The notes below the pieces were generated by a model that was given only the letters and a program-made list of their open reading frames with translations, was not told the origin of the DNA and did no database searches. A DNA stretch of 64,000 bases from Rhodanobacter sp. AS-Z3 (lineage in GTDB: Bacteria > Pseudomonadota > Gammaproteobacteria > Xanthomonadales > Rhodanobacteraceae). This document shows, piece after piece, positions 18,993 to 29,088 of this stretch (position 1 is the first letter of the stretch; each line of letters begins with the position of its first letter). The stretch spans positions 1,635,001 through 1,699,000 of the forward strand of contig NZ_CP119392.1 of the NCBI RefSeq assembly GCF_029224025.1, read 5' to 3'. The position numbers and the translations under genes were made by a program.

Positions 18993-19668
18993 GTTCGTCC
19001 AGCAGGAAGTCGGTGAACTGGAAGCGGTCATCGCGCAGCACCGATTCGCCGCGACGCAGCTTCAATGGCTGGCGGAACAACGGGCCGGCGTAGCTCAGCG
19101 TGTGGAATTCGCCGCGCTCGCCGCAAGGATCAACCCCGGCGGGCAGCGCGTCGAGCAGGGCCGCATCGTAGGGGCGTCCACAATAGCTGGCGTCGAGTTG
19201 CTGGGTGTCCACACAGCACAGCATCGCGCGGTGGCCTGCGCGGAGGAAGTGGCGTGACAGGCTGGCGGTGTCTTCGCCCCACAGCGGAAATACCGCGCGC
19301 CAGTTTTCGCGACCCAGTTGGCGGACACGGTAGTCGCGCACGTCTTCCAGAAACAGATCGCCGAACGCGCAATGACGGATCCCCGGCCAGCGCATGCGTG
19401 CCTCCACCAGCGCCTGTGCGTGTGCTGCCTCGTACGCTTCGTTGCTACCCGGCCAGTCCAGCATCACTTCGACCAGCGGCAGCCCCAGTGAGCTGGCCTG
19501 GGCCAGCAGCACGTCGCGCTGCGTGCCATGCATGGCCACTCGCTGGTAATTGCGATTGACCGTGGTCAACAGCCCGACCACCTGCCATTGCGGATCGGCC
19601 AACAGTCGCTGCAGGGCGAGCAGGCAGTCCTTGCCGCCGCTCCAGGCCAGCAGGATGGGCGTAGTCAT
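18976..19668 (-). CDS. Dph6-like PP-loop ATP pyrophosphatase (DUF71)
   Basis: 230 residues from the ATG at 19668. The ATP-binding PP-loop SGGKDC is at residues 10-15 and the family motif GERGEFHT lies in the C-terminal half. Eukaryotic relatives amidate diphthine on EF-2; bacteria lack diphthamide, so the bacterial role is unknown and is probably an ATP-dependent amidation or thiolation. It is followed by the overlapping glycosylase gene, which suggests joint expression. The upstream in-frame extension lacks a ribosome-binding site. Confidence 0.83.
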   Translation of the reverse strand: MTTPILLAWSGGKDCLLALQRLLADPQWQVVGLLTTVNRNYQRVAMHGTQRDVLLAQASSLGLPLVEVMLDWPGSNEAYEAAHAQALVEARMRWPGIRHCAFGDLFLEDVRDYRVRQLGRENWRAVFPLWGEDTASLSRHFLRAGHRAMLCCVDTQQLDASYCGRPYDAALLDALPAGVDPCGERGEFHTLSYAGPLFRQPLKLRRGESVLRDDRFQFTDFLLDEHVAAD

Positions 19669-19807
19669 GGCTTGGGCTCCAGGGTGGCTCGTCCGGCGAT
19701 CGTGTTCATTTGGCGTAATTCGGTATGTGAATGCAGATTCCATGCCGCAGTTCATCGACAGTCTACGGCTGCACCGCTATAAAGATGGTCTGTCCGGGGA
19801 GTATGCA

Positions 19808-21274
19808 GTGAGCGAAGAAATTCTGATCAACGTGACCCCACGCGAAACCAGGGTCGGGGTGGTCGAGAACGGCATGTTGCAGGAGGTGCATGTCGAGCGT
19901 GCGTCAAAGCGCGGTTACGTGGGCAACATCTACAAGGGACGCGTGCAACGGGTGATGCCGGGCATGCAGGCGGTGTTCGTGGAGATCGGGCTGGAGCGCG
20001 CGGCGTTCCTGCATGCCTCGGACATCGTGCGACCCACGCCGGTCGAAGGCAGCGAAGGCAATGGCCACGTGCCGTCGATCAGTGAGCTGGTGCACGAAGG
20101 CCAGGAGATCGTGGTGCAGGTGGTCAAGGACCCGATCAGCACCAAGGGTGCGCGACTGTCGACACATCTGTCGATTCCTTCCCGCTATCTGGTGCTGCTG
20201 CCGTATGCGCGCACGCTGGGCATCTCGGCGCGGATCGAGGATGAGGAAGAGCGCCAGCGCCTGCGTGATGTGTTGAATCCGCTGATCGGCGAAACGCCGC
20301 TGGGCTATATCGTGCGTACCAATGCCGAGGGGCAGAGTGCCGAGTCGCTCGCGTTCGACGTGACCTATCTGGGCAAGGTCTGGCGTGTGGTGCAGGAAAA
20401 CATCGCCAAGGCGAAGATGGGCGAGCGCGTTTACGAGGAGTTGTCGCTGCCGCTGCGAAGTCTGCGCGACATGCTCAACGAGGATATCGAAAAGGTGCGC
20501 GTGGACTCGCGCCTCACCTTCGAGAATGTGGTCAAGTTCGTGCACAAATTCATGCCGAATCTGGACGACCGCATCGAGCATTACGACGGCGAGCGGCCAA
20601 TCTTCGACCTGTACGGTGTCGAGGACGAAATGCAGCGCGCGCTGAAGAAGGAAGTGCCGCTGAAGTCCGGTGGTTATCTGGTGGTCGACCAGACCGAGGC
20701 GATGACCACGATCGACGTCAACACCGGCGCCTACCTCGGCACGCGCAACCTGGAAGAGACGGTCTACCGCACCAATCTGGAAGCGGCCCAGGCGGCGGCG
20801 CGTCAGCTGCGCCTGCGCAACCTGGGCGGCATCATCATCATCGACTTCATCGACATGAGCGATGAAGAACACAAGCGCCAGGTACTGCGCATGCTGGCCA
20901 AGGGCCTGGCACGCGATCACGCCAAGACCACCGTGTATCCGATGTCGGCGCTGGGCCTGGTCGAGATGACCCGCAAGCGCACCACCGAAAGCCTGGCCCG
21001 CCAGCTGTGCGAGCCGTGCCCGGCCTGCAACGGTCGTGGCCTGTTGAAAACCGCCGAGACGGTGACTTACGAGATCTTCCGCGAGATCACCCGCGCCGTG
21101 CGCCAATTCAATGCACAGAAGCTGCTGGTGATGGCGAATCCGGCGGTGGTCAACCGGATTCTTGAGGAAGAATCCAGCGCGGTGGCCGAGTTGGAGGAGT
21201 TCATCTCCAAAAGCATACGCTTCCAGGCGGAAGAGCATTATTCGCAGGAACAGTTTGATGTTGTCTTGCTGTAA
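19808..21274 (+). CDS. rng: ribonuclease G
   Basis: 488 residues from the GTG at 19808, with GGGGAG 7 bases upstream; E. coli RNase G has 489. The N-terminal S1 domain (about residues 35-125; GNIYKGRVQRVMPGMQAVFVE), the RNase H-like catalytic domain with TTIDVNTG and IIIDFIDM aspartates, and the CEPCPACNGRG region are present, ending in EQFDVVLL as in the family. It processes 16S rRNA 5' ends and decays mRNAs. The stop is directly followed by the yhdP ATG. Confidence 0.94.
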   Translation: MSEEILINVTPRETRVGVVENGMLQEVHVERASKRGYVGNIYKGRVQRVMPGMQAVFVEIGLERAAFLHASDIVRPTPVEGSEGNGHVPSISELVHEGQEIVVQVVKDPISTKGARLSTHLSIPSRYLVLLPYARTLGISARIEDEEERQRLRDVLNPLIGETPLGYIVRTNAEGQSAESLAFDVTYLGKVWRVVQENIAKAKMGERVYEELSLPLRSLRDMLNEDIEKVRVDSRLTFENVVKFVHKFMPNLDDRIEHYDGERPIFDLYGVEDEMQRALKKEVPLKSGGYLVVDQTEAMTTIDVNTGAYLGTRNLEETVYRTNLEAAQAAARQLRLRNLGGIIIIDFIDMSDEEHKRQVLRMLAKGLARDHAKTTVYPMSALGLVEMTRKRTTESLARQLCEPCPACNGRGLLKTAETVTYEIFREITRAVRQFNAQKLLVMANPAVVNRILEEESSAVAELEEFISKSIRFQAEEHYSQEQFDVVLL

Positions 21275-24200
21275 ATGGATCGTGGATTGCCGCGCGTGAA
21301 CGTGCTGTGGCAGCGCCGGTTGCACCGTTGCGCGCGCGCCTCGGGTTGGTTGGCCGGCATTGCGCTGATTCTGCTGGCCGTCGTGGCGGCGTTGTCGCAG
21401 CTGCTGCTGCCCTTGCTGGCACAGCATCCGGAGTGGGTGGCAGCGCAACTCAGTGCACGCCTGCAACGACCGGTGAGCTTCGAGTCGATGGAGGGGCGCT
21501 GGACGCCGTCCGGTCCTGAGTTCGTGATGCGTGGCGTGACCGTAGGCGCTGCTGCGGGCCAGGCTGGTGCGGTGGTGAAGCTGCCCGAAGCCGATTTGCG
21601 GTTCGATTTTGGTGGCTGGCTGCTGCCGTCACGGCATCTGATCAATCTGCATGTTCGCGGCCTGCAACTCGACCTGTTGCATCAGGTTGATGGCTGGCAC
21701 GTCAACGGCATCGGTGCGGCCGGCGGCAATGCACGACAGCCGCTCTCCCTGGGGCATTTGTCAGCCGACCTGTGGCTGGAAGATCTGCGTGTCTCGGTGA
21801 CCGACGCTGTGCTGGACAAGCATTACATCGTGTTGTCAAAACAGCTGCGGCTGAGTCGTCAGGGTGATCAGTTGCGTTTTGCCGGCGCGCTTCGACGCGA
21901 AGGCGTCGCCGCCACCGTGCATAGCGTTGGTCGCTTTCAGCTCGATGGCAGCGCCGGTCAGGTCTGGGCCAGTGTTGACGGCGCCGAATTGAAACCCTTG
22001 CTTGATGGCGTCGATCTGTCCGGCTATGCGGTGCAGGACGGTCACGGCAAGATCAGCGCGTGGCTTGACTGGCGCGACGGTCGACTTGATCGCAGCCTGC
22101 TCCAGCTGAACCTGGACAGCTTGAGCGTCAGCGCGACGGGCGGCGACACCGTCCATGTCACCTCGCTCCACGCCCTGGCTGGCGTCCAGCGCGCTGATGA
22201 CGGTTACCAATTGCGTTGGGCGGGCAGCGATGGCAGTGCGCTGGTGCTGAATCTGCATCAGCCGGGTACCGAACAGGTGGCGGTGGATGCGGTGGCGCGC
22301 CAGCTGCAGCTGGCTCCGTTGTTGCCATGGCTGGCATTGAAGCCGGGCCTGTCGCCGGCGCTGTCGCAATGGCTGGGCAGTGGCCATCCGCGCGGCGAAG
22401 TGAAACAGCTTCGGCTGCAGTGGAATCACCACGATGGCCTGCGCGCGCTGGAGCTGGCCTTCAGTGGCGTAGGCATCGATGCGGTGGGCACGTTGCCCGG
22501 GCTGGACAGCCTTGACGGCGAGTTGCGCGGCGATGCCGGGGCGTTGTCGGTGACCTTGCCCAGTCAGCCCGCCACGGTAGATCTTCCACAGTTCCGTCAG
22601 CCGTTTGTCTTGTCCAGATTCGGCGGCACCTTGGCATTCTGGTCGCAGGATGGCCAGTCGCACCTGGGCATCGATACGCTGGATTTCAGCGGTGCCGGTT
22701 ATGCCGGCGAAGCACGCGGCGAAGTGGTGTTGCCCACGCAAGGTGGTGCGCCGTTCGTCGAACTGTATGCACAGCTGGATCACGCCGACCTTGCCGCAGC
22801 CAAGCTGTTCTGGCCGCGGTCGATGTCGCCCGCCAGCGTCGCATGGCTCGATCGTGGCCTGCAGGCCGGCCAGCTGGACGATGCCCAGGTAGTGCTGCGC
22901 GGCAACCTGCAAGACTGGCCGTTTCCTCACAACGAGGGGCGCTTTGAAGCCCACGCAGCGATCAGTGGTCTGAGCCTCGACTACGGCAAGGATTGGCCGC
23001 GGGCCGAGGACATCACCGCGGTGGCCAGCTTCGTCAACAACGGCATGCTGGTCGAGGCCAGTGGCGGCCACGCGCTGGGTGTGAAAACCGACAAGGTGGT
23101 GGCGTTGATTCCTGATTTTGCCGACCCGCTGCTCGATCTCAATGCACAGGGCAGCGGCAGTGGCAGCAGCTTGATGGAATTCGTGCGCAAGAGTCCAGTC
23201 GGCAGCCACGTGGCCGATACGCTGGCCAAGTTGAAGCTTGGTGGCAGTGGCAGCTTCGCCTTCCACCTGATCTTGCCGATGAAGCATGATGATGTTTCGG
23301 CGCAACTTGATGGCGTGGCCCAGCTGAAGGATGCCGACCTCAGCGCGCCGGAGTGGAACCTCAAGCTGGACAAGCTCAACGGCCCGCTGAAGTTTGATCT
23401 GCACGGCATGCAGGCCGGCCCGCTGGATGCAGGCTTCCGTGGCCAGCCATCGAAGCTGCAACTGACCGTGGCCGGTGCGAACACCGATCCGGCTACCGTG
23501 CTGTCAGCGCAGTTGCAAGGCGACTATCGCGTGGATGAACTGGTGCGCGACTACCCCACACTGGACTGGCTCGGCAAGCTGTCCGATGGGCGCGGTCCGT
23601 TCGATATCGGTTTCACCATCGCGCATGTCGCCGGCAGCGACGCGCTCAGCCAGACGCTCAGCGTCGACTCACCCATGCAGGGCGTCGCGCTGAGTCTGCC
23701 GGCGCCGTTGCACAAGGTCGCTGAAGAAAATCTGCCGTTGCACCTGAGCATGAGTTTGCCCATCAGCGGCAGCGAATTGCGCTTCGGTCTCGGCGATGCG
23801 TTGCGCGGCTATCTGCGGCTTGCCGATGGCGAGCAGCGTCCGCTGGTGGGCACGTTGGCGCTGGGTGCACAGATGCCGACAACGCTTCCCGATCACGACC
23901 TGCGCGTTCGCGGTCATGCCAGCAAGCTCGATGTCACCGGCTGGGTGCAGCAGGTAGCCGGTGGCAGCGGCAGCGGTGGGCCTGGGCTGGAAAGTCTGGA
24001 CATCAGCACCGATCAGGCACAGTGGTTCGGCAATCAATTGGGTCCGTTGAAACTGCAGGCGCAGCCGCAGCCGGATGTACTCAGTGTGGAGGTGGAAGGG
24101 CCGGCCATGCTCGGCAATTACAGCGTGCCCACGCGCGAGCTGGACAAGCGCGGAGTCACCGCGCGCCTGAAGCGCATGTACTGGCCCAAGGCTGCCCCGG

Positions 24201-25276
24201 CTGAAGCTTCCAGCCCGCTGCACAAGGCCGCGGACAAAGCGCCCGCGTCGCTCGCGACGGCGCCCGCGCTAGCGCTGCAAGACCCGGCCAATACCGGCAT
24301 CAATCCGGCGGCCTTGCCGCCGTTCCATCTATGGGTGGGCGACCTGCGCCTGGGTGATGCGAAGCTTGGTGAGGCGCGACTGGAAACCTGGCCGACGCCC
24401 GATGGTTTGCACATTGAACAGTTGCGTGCCCTGTCCAGTCGCGTACAGATCAATGGCAGCGGCGACTGGAACGGCGATGCGCGTTCCAGTCATACCCACA
24501 TGCGGATCAACTTCGCCGCCGAGGATCTCGGTGGCATGCTCGGTGCGCTGGGTTTCGATGGGCTGGTCAACGGCGGCAAGACGCATGACCAGCTTGATGC
24601 GCGCTGGCCCGGTTCACCCAGCGGGCTGTCGCTGGCGACCATGGATGGCACGCTGAGCATCCAGGTCAATGACGGTCGTATTCCCGAGGCGACATCACCC
24701 GGTGTGGGTCGCCTGCTCGGGCTGGTTTCGCTGGCGGAACTGCCGCGCCGGCTCACCCTGGATTTCGGCGACGTGTTCGGCAAAGGGCTGGCGTTCGATT
24801 CGATCAGTGGCGATTTCAAACTGGCCAACGGCAATGCGACCACCACCAACCTGGTGATCGATGGGCCGGCTGCCAACATCAAGGTGACTGGCCGCACCGG
24901 TCTGCGCGCCAAGGATTACGACCAGCAGATGCTGGTGATTCCACACGTTGGCAACAGCCTGCCGCTGGTTGGCGCGGTGGTCGGTGGGCCGATTGGTGCA
25001 GCGGCGGGCTTTGCGGTGCAGGGCATTCTCGGCAAGGGCTTGAACCAGGCCGCCAGCGCGCGTTACCAGATCACCGGCAGCTGGGAAAATCCCGTCATTA
25101 CCCTGCTCGAAAAACACGCCGCACCGCTGCCTGTTGCACCGTTGCTCAGTCCCGACGGCAACTCGCCCGCGGCTGCGGCAAGCGCAGGCACGCCGGCGCC
25201 GCCAACATCCCTGCGGGTTCCAGTGGCCGCAGCCAGCAGCGTCGCGCCGGCCTCGTCGAGTTCGGTCCGGCACTGA
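21275..25276 (+). CDS. yhdP: AsmA-like intermembrane phospholipid transport protein YhdP
   Basis: 1333 residues with one N-terminal membrane anchor (about residues 25-50) and a huge periplasmic region. YhdP-family proteins bridge the inner and outer membranes as hydrophobic-groove channels and move phospholipid outward, together with TamB and YdbH. The C-terminal AsmA-type block (LTLDFGDVFGKGLAFDSISGDF; GPAANIKVTGRTGLRAKDYDQ) is typical, and an Ala/Pro-rich tail follows. It begins at the base after the rng stop; a GTG at 21299 is an alternative start. The rng-yhdP pair is conserved in gammaproteobacteria. Confidence 0.9.
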   Translation: MDRGLPRVNVLWQRRLHRCARASGWLAGIALILLAVVAALSQLLLPLLAQHPEWVAAQLSARLQRPVSFESMEGRWTPSGPEFVMRGVTVGAAAGQAGAVVKLPEADLRFDFGGWLLPSRHLINLHVRGLQLDLLHQVDGWHVNGIGAAGGNARQPLSLGHLSADLWLEDLRVSVTDAVLDKHYIVLSKQLRLSRQGDQLRFAGALRREGVAATVHSVGRFQLDGSAGQVWASVDGAELKPLLDGVDLSGYAVQDGHGKISAWLDWRDGRLDRSLLQLNLDSLSVSATGGDTVHVTSLHALAGVQRADDGYQLRWAGSDGSALVLNLHQPGTEQVAVDAVARQLQLAPLLPWLALKPGLSPALSQWLGSGHPRGEVKQLRLQWNHHDGLRALELAFSGVGIDAVGTLPGLDSLDGELRGDAGALSVTLPSQPATVDLPQFRQPFVLSRFGGTLAFWSQDGQSHLGIDTLDFSGAGYAGEARGEVVLPTQGGAPFVELYAQLDHADLAAAKLFWPRSMSPASVAWLDRGLQAGQLDDAQVVLRGNLQDWPFPHNEGRFEAHAAISGLSLDYGKDWPRAEDITAVASFVNNGMLVEASGGHALGVKTDKVVALIPDFADPLLDLNAQGSGSGSSLMEFVRKSPVGSHVADTLAKLKLGGSGSFAFHLILPMKHDDVSAQLDGVAQLKDADLSAPEWNLKLDKLNGPLKFDLHGMQAGPLDAGFRGQPSKLQLTVAGANTDPATVLSAQLQGDYRVDELVRDYPTLDWLGKLSDGRGPFDIGFTIAHVAGSDALSQTLSVDSPMQGVALSLPAPLHKVAEENLPLHLSMSLPISGSELRFGLGDALRGYLRLADGEQRPLVGTLALGAQMPTTLPDHDLRVRGHASKLDVTGWVQQVAGGSGSGGPGLESLDISTDQAQWFGNQLGPLKLQAQPQPDVLSVEVEGPAMLGNYSVPTRELDKRGVTARLKRMYWPKAAPAEASSPLHKAADKAPASLATAPALALQDPANTGINPAALPPFHLWVGDLRLGDAKLGEARLETWPTPDGLHIEQLRALSSRVQINGSGDWNGDARSSHTHMRINFAAEDLGGMLGALGFDGLVNGGKTHDQLDARWPGSPSGLSLATMDGTLSIQVNDGRIPEATSPGVGRLLGLVSLAELPRRLTLDFGDVFGKGLAFDSISGDFKLANGNATTTNLVIDGPAANIKVTGRTGLRAKDYDQQMLVIPHVGNSLPLVGAVVGGPIGAAAGFAVQGILGKGLNQAASARYQITGSWENPVITLLEKHAAPLPVAPLLSPDGNSPAAAASAGTPAPPTSLRVPVAAASSVAPASSSSVRH

Positions 25277-25300
25277 ATTCGTGCACGAGCTACCGGCGGA

Positions 25301-26503
25301 TCACTCCGTCGGTTTGCCGTCGGTCTTGTGCCCGCGGAATGGAAACAGCTGCTGTTTCACGAAGCCGTCCGGCATGTAGTCACCGACCACACCATAGCTT
25401 TCGGGAAACTGGTTCTTCGACTTCACTGCGGTGCCGAACAGGTAGTCGAGAAACGCGTAATGTGCGGCGTAGTTCTTGTCGATCGCTTCGTCATCCGACG
25501 CGTGATGCCAGTGATGGAAGTCCGGGGTCACCAGCACGTATTTCAACGGTCCCCACGGCAAGTGCACGTTCGCGTGGTTGAACACCGCCTGGAAACCCAC
25601 AATCAGGATGTAACCGTTCATGGCCGCCTCGGAAAAACCGAGGATGTACAGCGGCGCCAGCACGCAGACGCGAGTGAAGATCAGCTCCAGCATGTGCTGG
25701 CGTGAACCGGCCAGCCAGTCCATCGTCTTCACGCTGTGATGCACCGAATGGAAGCGCCACAGGAACGGTATCTCGTGGTACGCGCGATGCGTCCAGTACT
25801 GGGCGAGGTCCGCCACCAGCACGCACAGCAGCAACTGCGGCAGGAACGGAATGTGCTGCACGCCCTGCTGGAAGTTGCTGCTGACCAGCCAGCCGAACAT
25901 GTGGTGCAACAGGAAGTTCACCGACAGCAGGGCCAGCCCCACGATGAAATGATTCACCGCGAAATGTTTCAGGTCCGTCTGCCATTCCTTGCGGAAAATC
26001 GCCTGGCCCTTGTACAGCGGAAACAGCTTCTCGATCACCACGAAAATCAGCGTGGAGCCGAGCAGGTCGAGGATGAACCAGTCCAGCCCGATGTACGGCG
26101 TGTGGTCGGGGAATGCGCCTACCGGCACGCGCGAACCGCCCAGTGCTACCGCGGCGATCACCAGCACGAAGGCCATCACGTTGAGGTTGCGCTGGCGATT
26201 GAGAATGACATTGGCCAGCGACATGCCACCGGCCACCAGCAGGCCGACCAGCAACACCTGGCGCAGCACGTCCACCGAATACTTGTGGCGCAGGTCCGGT
26301 GTGGTCAGGTATTGCGGAAAATGGAACGCGATCACCGCCAGCAGGCAGAGGAAGCCGAGCGACAGTGCGATCACGCCAGTGATCTTGCCCAGCCCCGGTT
26401 TCAGCTCGCCGTCGCGATGCAACAGTTCGCGTGTTTCGGCTACCGGCCGCGCAGCACGAGTGACGGCGTCGCGCGCCGCTTGACGCCTGGAATGTTCGCT
26501 CAC
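25301..26503 (-). CDS. sterol desaturase/fatty acid hydroxylase family membrane protein
   Basis: 400 residues from GTG 26503, with several hydrophobic segments. The di-iron histidine boxes are clear: HRAYH, HSVHHS and HHWHHASDD. Such enzymes use O2 to hydroxylate or desaturate lipids at the membrane. The substrate is unknown; nothing adjacent suggests sterols. It converges with yhdP (24 bp between stops) and diverges from tldD, which rules out the longer upstream extension. Confidence 0.87.
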   Translation of the reverse strand: MSEHSRRQAARDAVTRAARPVAETRELLHRDGELKPGLGKITGVIALSLGFLCLLAVIAFHFPQYLTTPDLRHKYSVDVLRQVLLVGLLVAGGMSLANVILNRQRNLNVMAFVLVIAAVALGGSRVPVGAFPDHTPYIGLDWFILDLLGSTLIFVVIEKLFPLYKGQAIFRKEWQTDLKHFAVNHFIVGLALLSVNFLLHHMFGWLVSSNFQQGVQHIPFLPQLLLCVLVADLAQYWTHRAYHEIPFLWRFHSVHHSVKTMDWLAGSRQHMLELIFTRVCVLAPLYILGFSEAAMNGYILIVGFQAVFNHANVHLPWGPLKYVLVTPDFHHWHHASDDEAIDKNYAAHYAFLDYLFGTAVKSKNQFPESYGVVGDYMPDGFVKQQLFPFRGHKTDGKPTE

Positions 26504-26635
26504 GGGTGATTCTTCACTGATGGGCCGGTTGGCGTTGTCGCATGGTAGTGGAAGACCGCCTGCGCAGGCTTTAAAGGGCCGCGCCGCAACCCCATGTGGG
26601 ATAGTTCCGGAATCGCCACAGACCGAACACATCCC

Positions 26636-28075
26636 ATGGATTCATTGATTGCCCTCGCCGAAAGCAAGCTGTTGTCCCCCGGCGGCATTGCCACCGGTGA
26701 CCTCGACCGCGTATTCGCCCAGTTGATGGGCCCGTCCATCGACGCGGCCGACTTGTACTTCCAGCATTCGCGCAGCGAGTCGTGGACGCTGGAAGAGGGC
26801 ATCGTCAAGGACGGCAGCCACTCGATCGAGCAGGGCGTGGGTGTGCGCGCGATGTCCGGCGAAAAGACCGGCTTCGCCTATTCCGACGAAATCGTGCTGC
26901 CACAGTTGCTGGAAGCCTCCAAGGCCGCGCGTGCGATTGCCCATGATGGCAACGGTGCCGGCAAGCCGCTGGCGCTGCACAATGCCCGCGCGTTGTACCC
27001 GGCGATCGACCCGGTCGAAAGCCTGCCCAATCCCGACAAGATCGCCTTGCTGCGCGAAGTCGACGCCTATGCGCGCTCGCGCGATCCGCGCATCAAGCAA
27101 GTCATCGTCAGCCTCGCCGCCACGATGGATACCATCCTGATCGCCGCCTCCGACGGCACTTTGGCTGCCGACGTGCGCCCGCTGGTGCGCATCAACGTGC
27201 AGGTAATCGCCGAGCAGAACGGTCGCCGCGAACAGGGTTACGCCGGCGGCGGTGGCCGTTACGGTTATGGCGAACTGATCGAGAACGGTCGCGCGCTCGG
27301 CTTCGCCGACGAAGCCGTGCGCCAGGCGCTGGTCAACCTCGATTCGGTCGACGCCCCCGCCGGCCAGATGACCGTGGTACTCGGACCCGGCTGGCCCGGC
27401 GTGCTGCTGCACGAGGCCATCGGCCACGGGCTGGAAGGCGACTTCAACCGCAAGGGCAGCTCCGCCTTCTCCGGACGCATCGGCGAGCGCGTCGCCGCCA
27501 AGGGCGTCACCATCGTCGATGACGGCACCCTCGCCGGTCTGCGCGGCTCGCTCAGCATCGACGACGAAGGCACCCCGACCGAGTGCACCACGTTGATCGA
27601 GGATGGCATTCTAAAAGGCTATATGCAGGACAAGCTCAACGCGCGCCTGATGGGCATGGCGCCTACCGGCAACGGCCGCCGCGAATCGTTCAACGCACTG
27701 CCGATGCCGCGCATGACCAACACCTACATGCTGGCCGGTTCGCATGATCCGGCCGAGATCATTCGCTCGGTGAAGAAGGGTTTGTACGCACCGAATTTCG
27801 GCGGTGGTCAGGTCGACATCACCAACGGCAAGTTCACGTTCTCGGCCTCCGAGGCTTACCTGATCGAAGACGGCAAGATCACTCGTCCGGTGAAGGGTGC
27901 CACCTTGATCGGCTCCGGTCCCGAGGTGCTCCATCGCGTGTCGATGATCGGCAATGATCTGGCGCTGGATGCGGGCGTCGGCATCTGCGGCAAGGATGGG
28001 CAGAGTGTGCCGGTCGGCGTGGGTCAGCCGACGCTGAAGATTGATTCGATGACGGTCGGTGGTACAGCGTCGTGA
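26636..28075 (+). CDS. tldD: metalloprotease TldD
   Basis: 479 residues from ATG 26636, close to E. coli's 481. TldD forms a heterodimeric zinc protease with PmbA (TldE) that trims unfolded peptides and matures some RiPPs such as microcin B17. The zinc motif HEAIGH (residues 259-264, HExxxH) is intact, as is the [14 protein letters not shown] strand near the C-terminus. Its partner pmbA lies 3.7 kb downstream, separated by an accessory island and darP. Confidence 0.95.
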   Translation: MDSLIALAESKLLSPGGIATGDLDRVFAQLMGPSIDAADLYFQHSRSESWTLEEGIVKDGSHSIEQGVGVRAMSGEKTGFAYSDEIVLPQLLEASKAARAIAHDGNGAGKPLALHNARALYPAIDPVESLPNPDKIALLREVDAYARSRDPRIKQVIVSLAATMDTILIAASDGTLAADVRPLVRINVQVIAEQNGRREQGYAGGGGRYGYGELIENGRALGFADEAVRQALVNLDSVDAPAGQMTVVLGPGWPGVLLHEAIGHGLEGDFNRKGSSAFSGRIGERVAAKGVTIVDDGTLAGLRGSLSIDDEGTPTECTTLIEDGILKGYMQDKLNARLMGMAPTGNGRRESFNALPMPRMTNTYMLAGSHDPAEIIRSVKKGLYAPNFGGGQVDITNGKFTFSASEAYLIEDGKITRPVKGATLIGSGPEVLHRVSMIGNDLALDAGVGICGKDGQSVPVGVGQPTLKIDSMTVGGTAS

Positions 28076-28332
28076 TTATTGCCACCTGAATGGCGGGGCC
28101 TTTTTAGGGGCGGGCCCTGCGCGCGATGCTCCCGATTGTGCTGCTTCGCTGGTTCGAAAGATCCTGCAAGGGGAAGTACTTTCCGTGTGAACGCCTGAGT
28201 CTATCTACTCTCCAGCACACGAAGTTTCTTCAGTGCCACCGGTTTTGCTATTTTGGTGGAGCCAAACGCCAGATAGCTGCGCTGGGCAGTAAATCTAATT
28301 GTTGAGCTTCAGGACGAACCTAGGAGAAACAC

Positions 28333-28757
28333 ATGCCGGATAGCAGATATCTTGTTGGCATCGAAGCGGCAATGAAGATCGACATCGATCTATACAGAGG
28401 TGGAAATTCATCATCGCCACGTTTGGATCACGTTCGGGACAAGGACGTCGTAAAATATAAGGGCGACTTGACGGGGATCATGATGGTCAAGGGTATGTCC
28501 GGAGGCATTTCGACGTTCACGGCCCCCAAGGCGGAAACCAATTGGTGGTGGATAAAGGCCGGGACCCGGTGCCAGCCAAGCTGGTCGTTACGCGCGATAC
28601 AACGGATCCAAAAACCGGGATCACCCACTACACCATCTGCCCAGCTTCAGACATTTTTCTAACGGAATTCGTCACCCAACTTCAGTCATTCCTGAATATT
28701 GAGAGACTTCCGATAGAGCGCGCGATTGAGCTCGGTGGGCGCTGGGAGAATAGATAA
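28333..28757 (+). pseudogene. Tse2-like ADP-ribosyltransferase toxin, frameshifted
   Basis: Translation starts at ATG 28333 after a strong AGGAG. The frame carries DLYRGG, GGISTF and WWWIKAGT up to about 28566. The family then continues in another frame (PVPAKLVVTRD, THYTICPASDIF, TQLQSF) to the TAA at 28755-28757. Adding one base in the ACCCGG run at 28564-28569 would restore a single protein of about 141 residues. Order and motifs (LYR; GTxxPxxLxVxxD; THYTIxPA; LxxF) recall Tse2 of Pseudomonas aeruginosa. GC is lower than in the flanks. It could be a real mutation or a sequencing error. Confidence 0.6.
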
Positions 28758-28758
28758 A

Positions 28759-28953
28759 ATGATGACTATCGAATGGTCCGAGGTCAATTGTCTGATAGAG
28801 GCGTTGGTGCTTCTGGAAGCAAAACATAAAGTGATTCTTGAGGACGCTTCTATCGACGAAGATACTCGCTCTGATCATGTGAATGATCTGGCATACGTCG
28901 AAATTCTCATGCACAAGTACGAGCAAATGCGTGATCAAATCCAGGCCGGATAG
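28759..28953 (+). CDS. small acidic protein, candidate immunity/antitoxin partner of the Tse2-like toxin
   Basis: 64 residues, mostly helical and strongly acidic (many Asp/Glu), with a GGGAGA site 9 bases before ATG 28759 and only 1 bp after the toxin stop. Size, charge and position fit a Tsi2-like immunity protein that would block the toxin by direct binding. I see only a general resemblance in helical pattern (AYxQ/KYEQ near the end), so function rests on context. The frame is intact even though the toxin frame is broken. Confidence 0.5.
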   Translation: MMTIEWSEVNCLIEALVLLEAKHKVILEDASIDEDTRSDHVNDLAYVEILMHKYEQMRDQIQAG

Positions 28954-29088
28954 GCCCCGGTAACAGGCATGACTCCCGGCCCGATCGTCATTCCGGCGAA
29001 GGTCGAAATCGCACTTGCTTCTACTCTGCATGCAGAAAAGCATCGCCCGCGAGCGGTGACGGGAGGTAACACCCGGAGAGTCAATCAC

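Noticed and set aside
18976..19668. Diphthamide synthesis role for the Dph6-like protein
   Set aside because: Bacteria have no diphthamide on EF-G, so only the ATP-binding fold can be supported, not the eukaryotic function.
28079..28107. Terminator after tldD (GGGGCCTTTTT)
   Set aside because: A T-run is present but the possible stem is only 4 bp or interrupted, so I could not support it.
28561..28570. Programmed -1 frameshift in the Tse2-like gene
   Set aside because: No slippery heptamer of the XXXYYYZ type and no clear stimulatory hairpin directly downstream; a one-base deletion explains it more simply.
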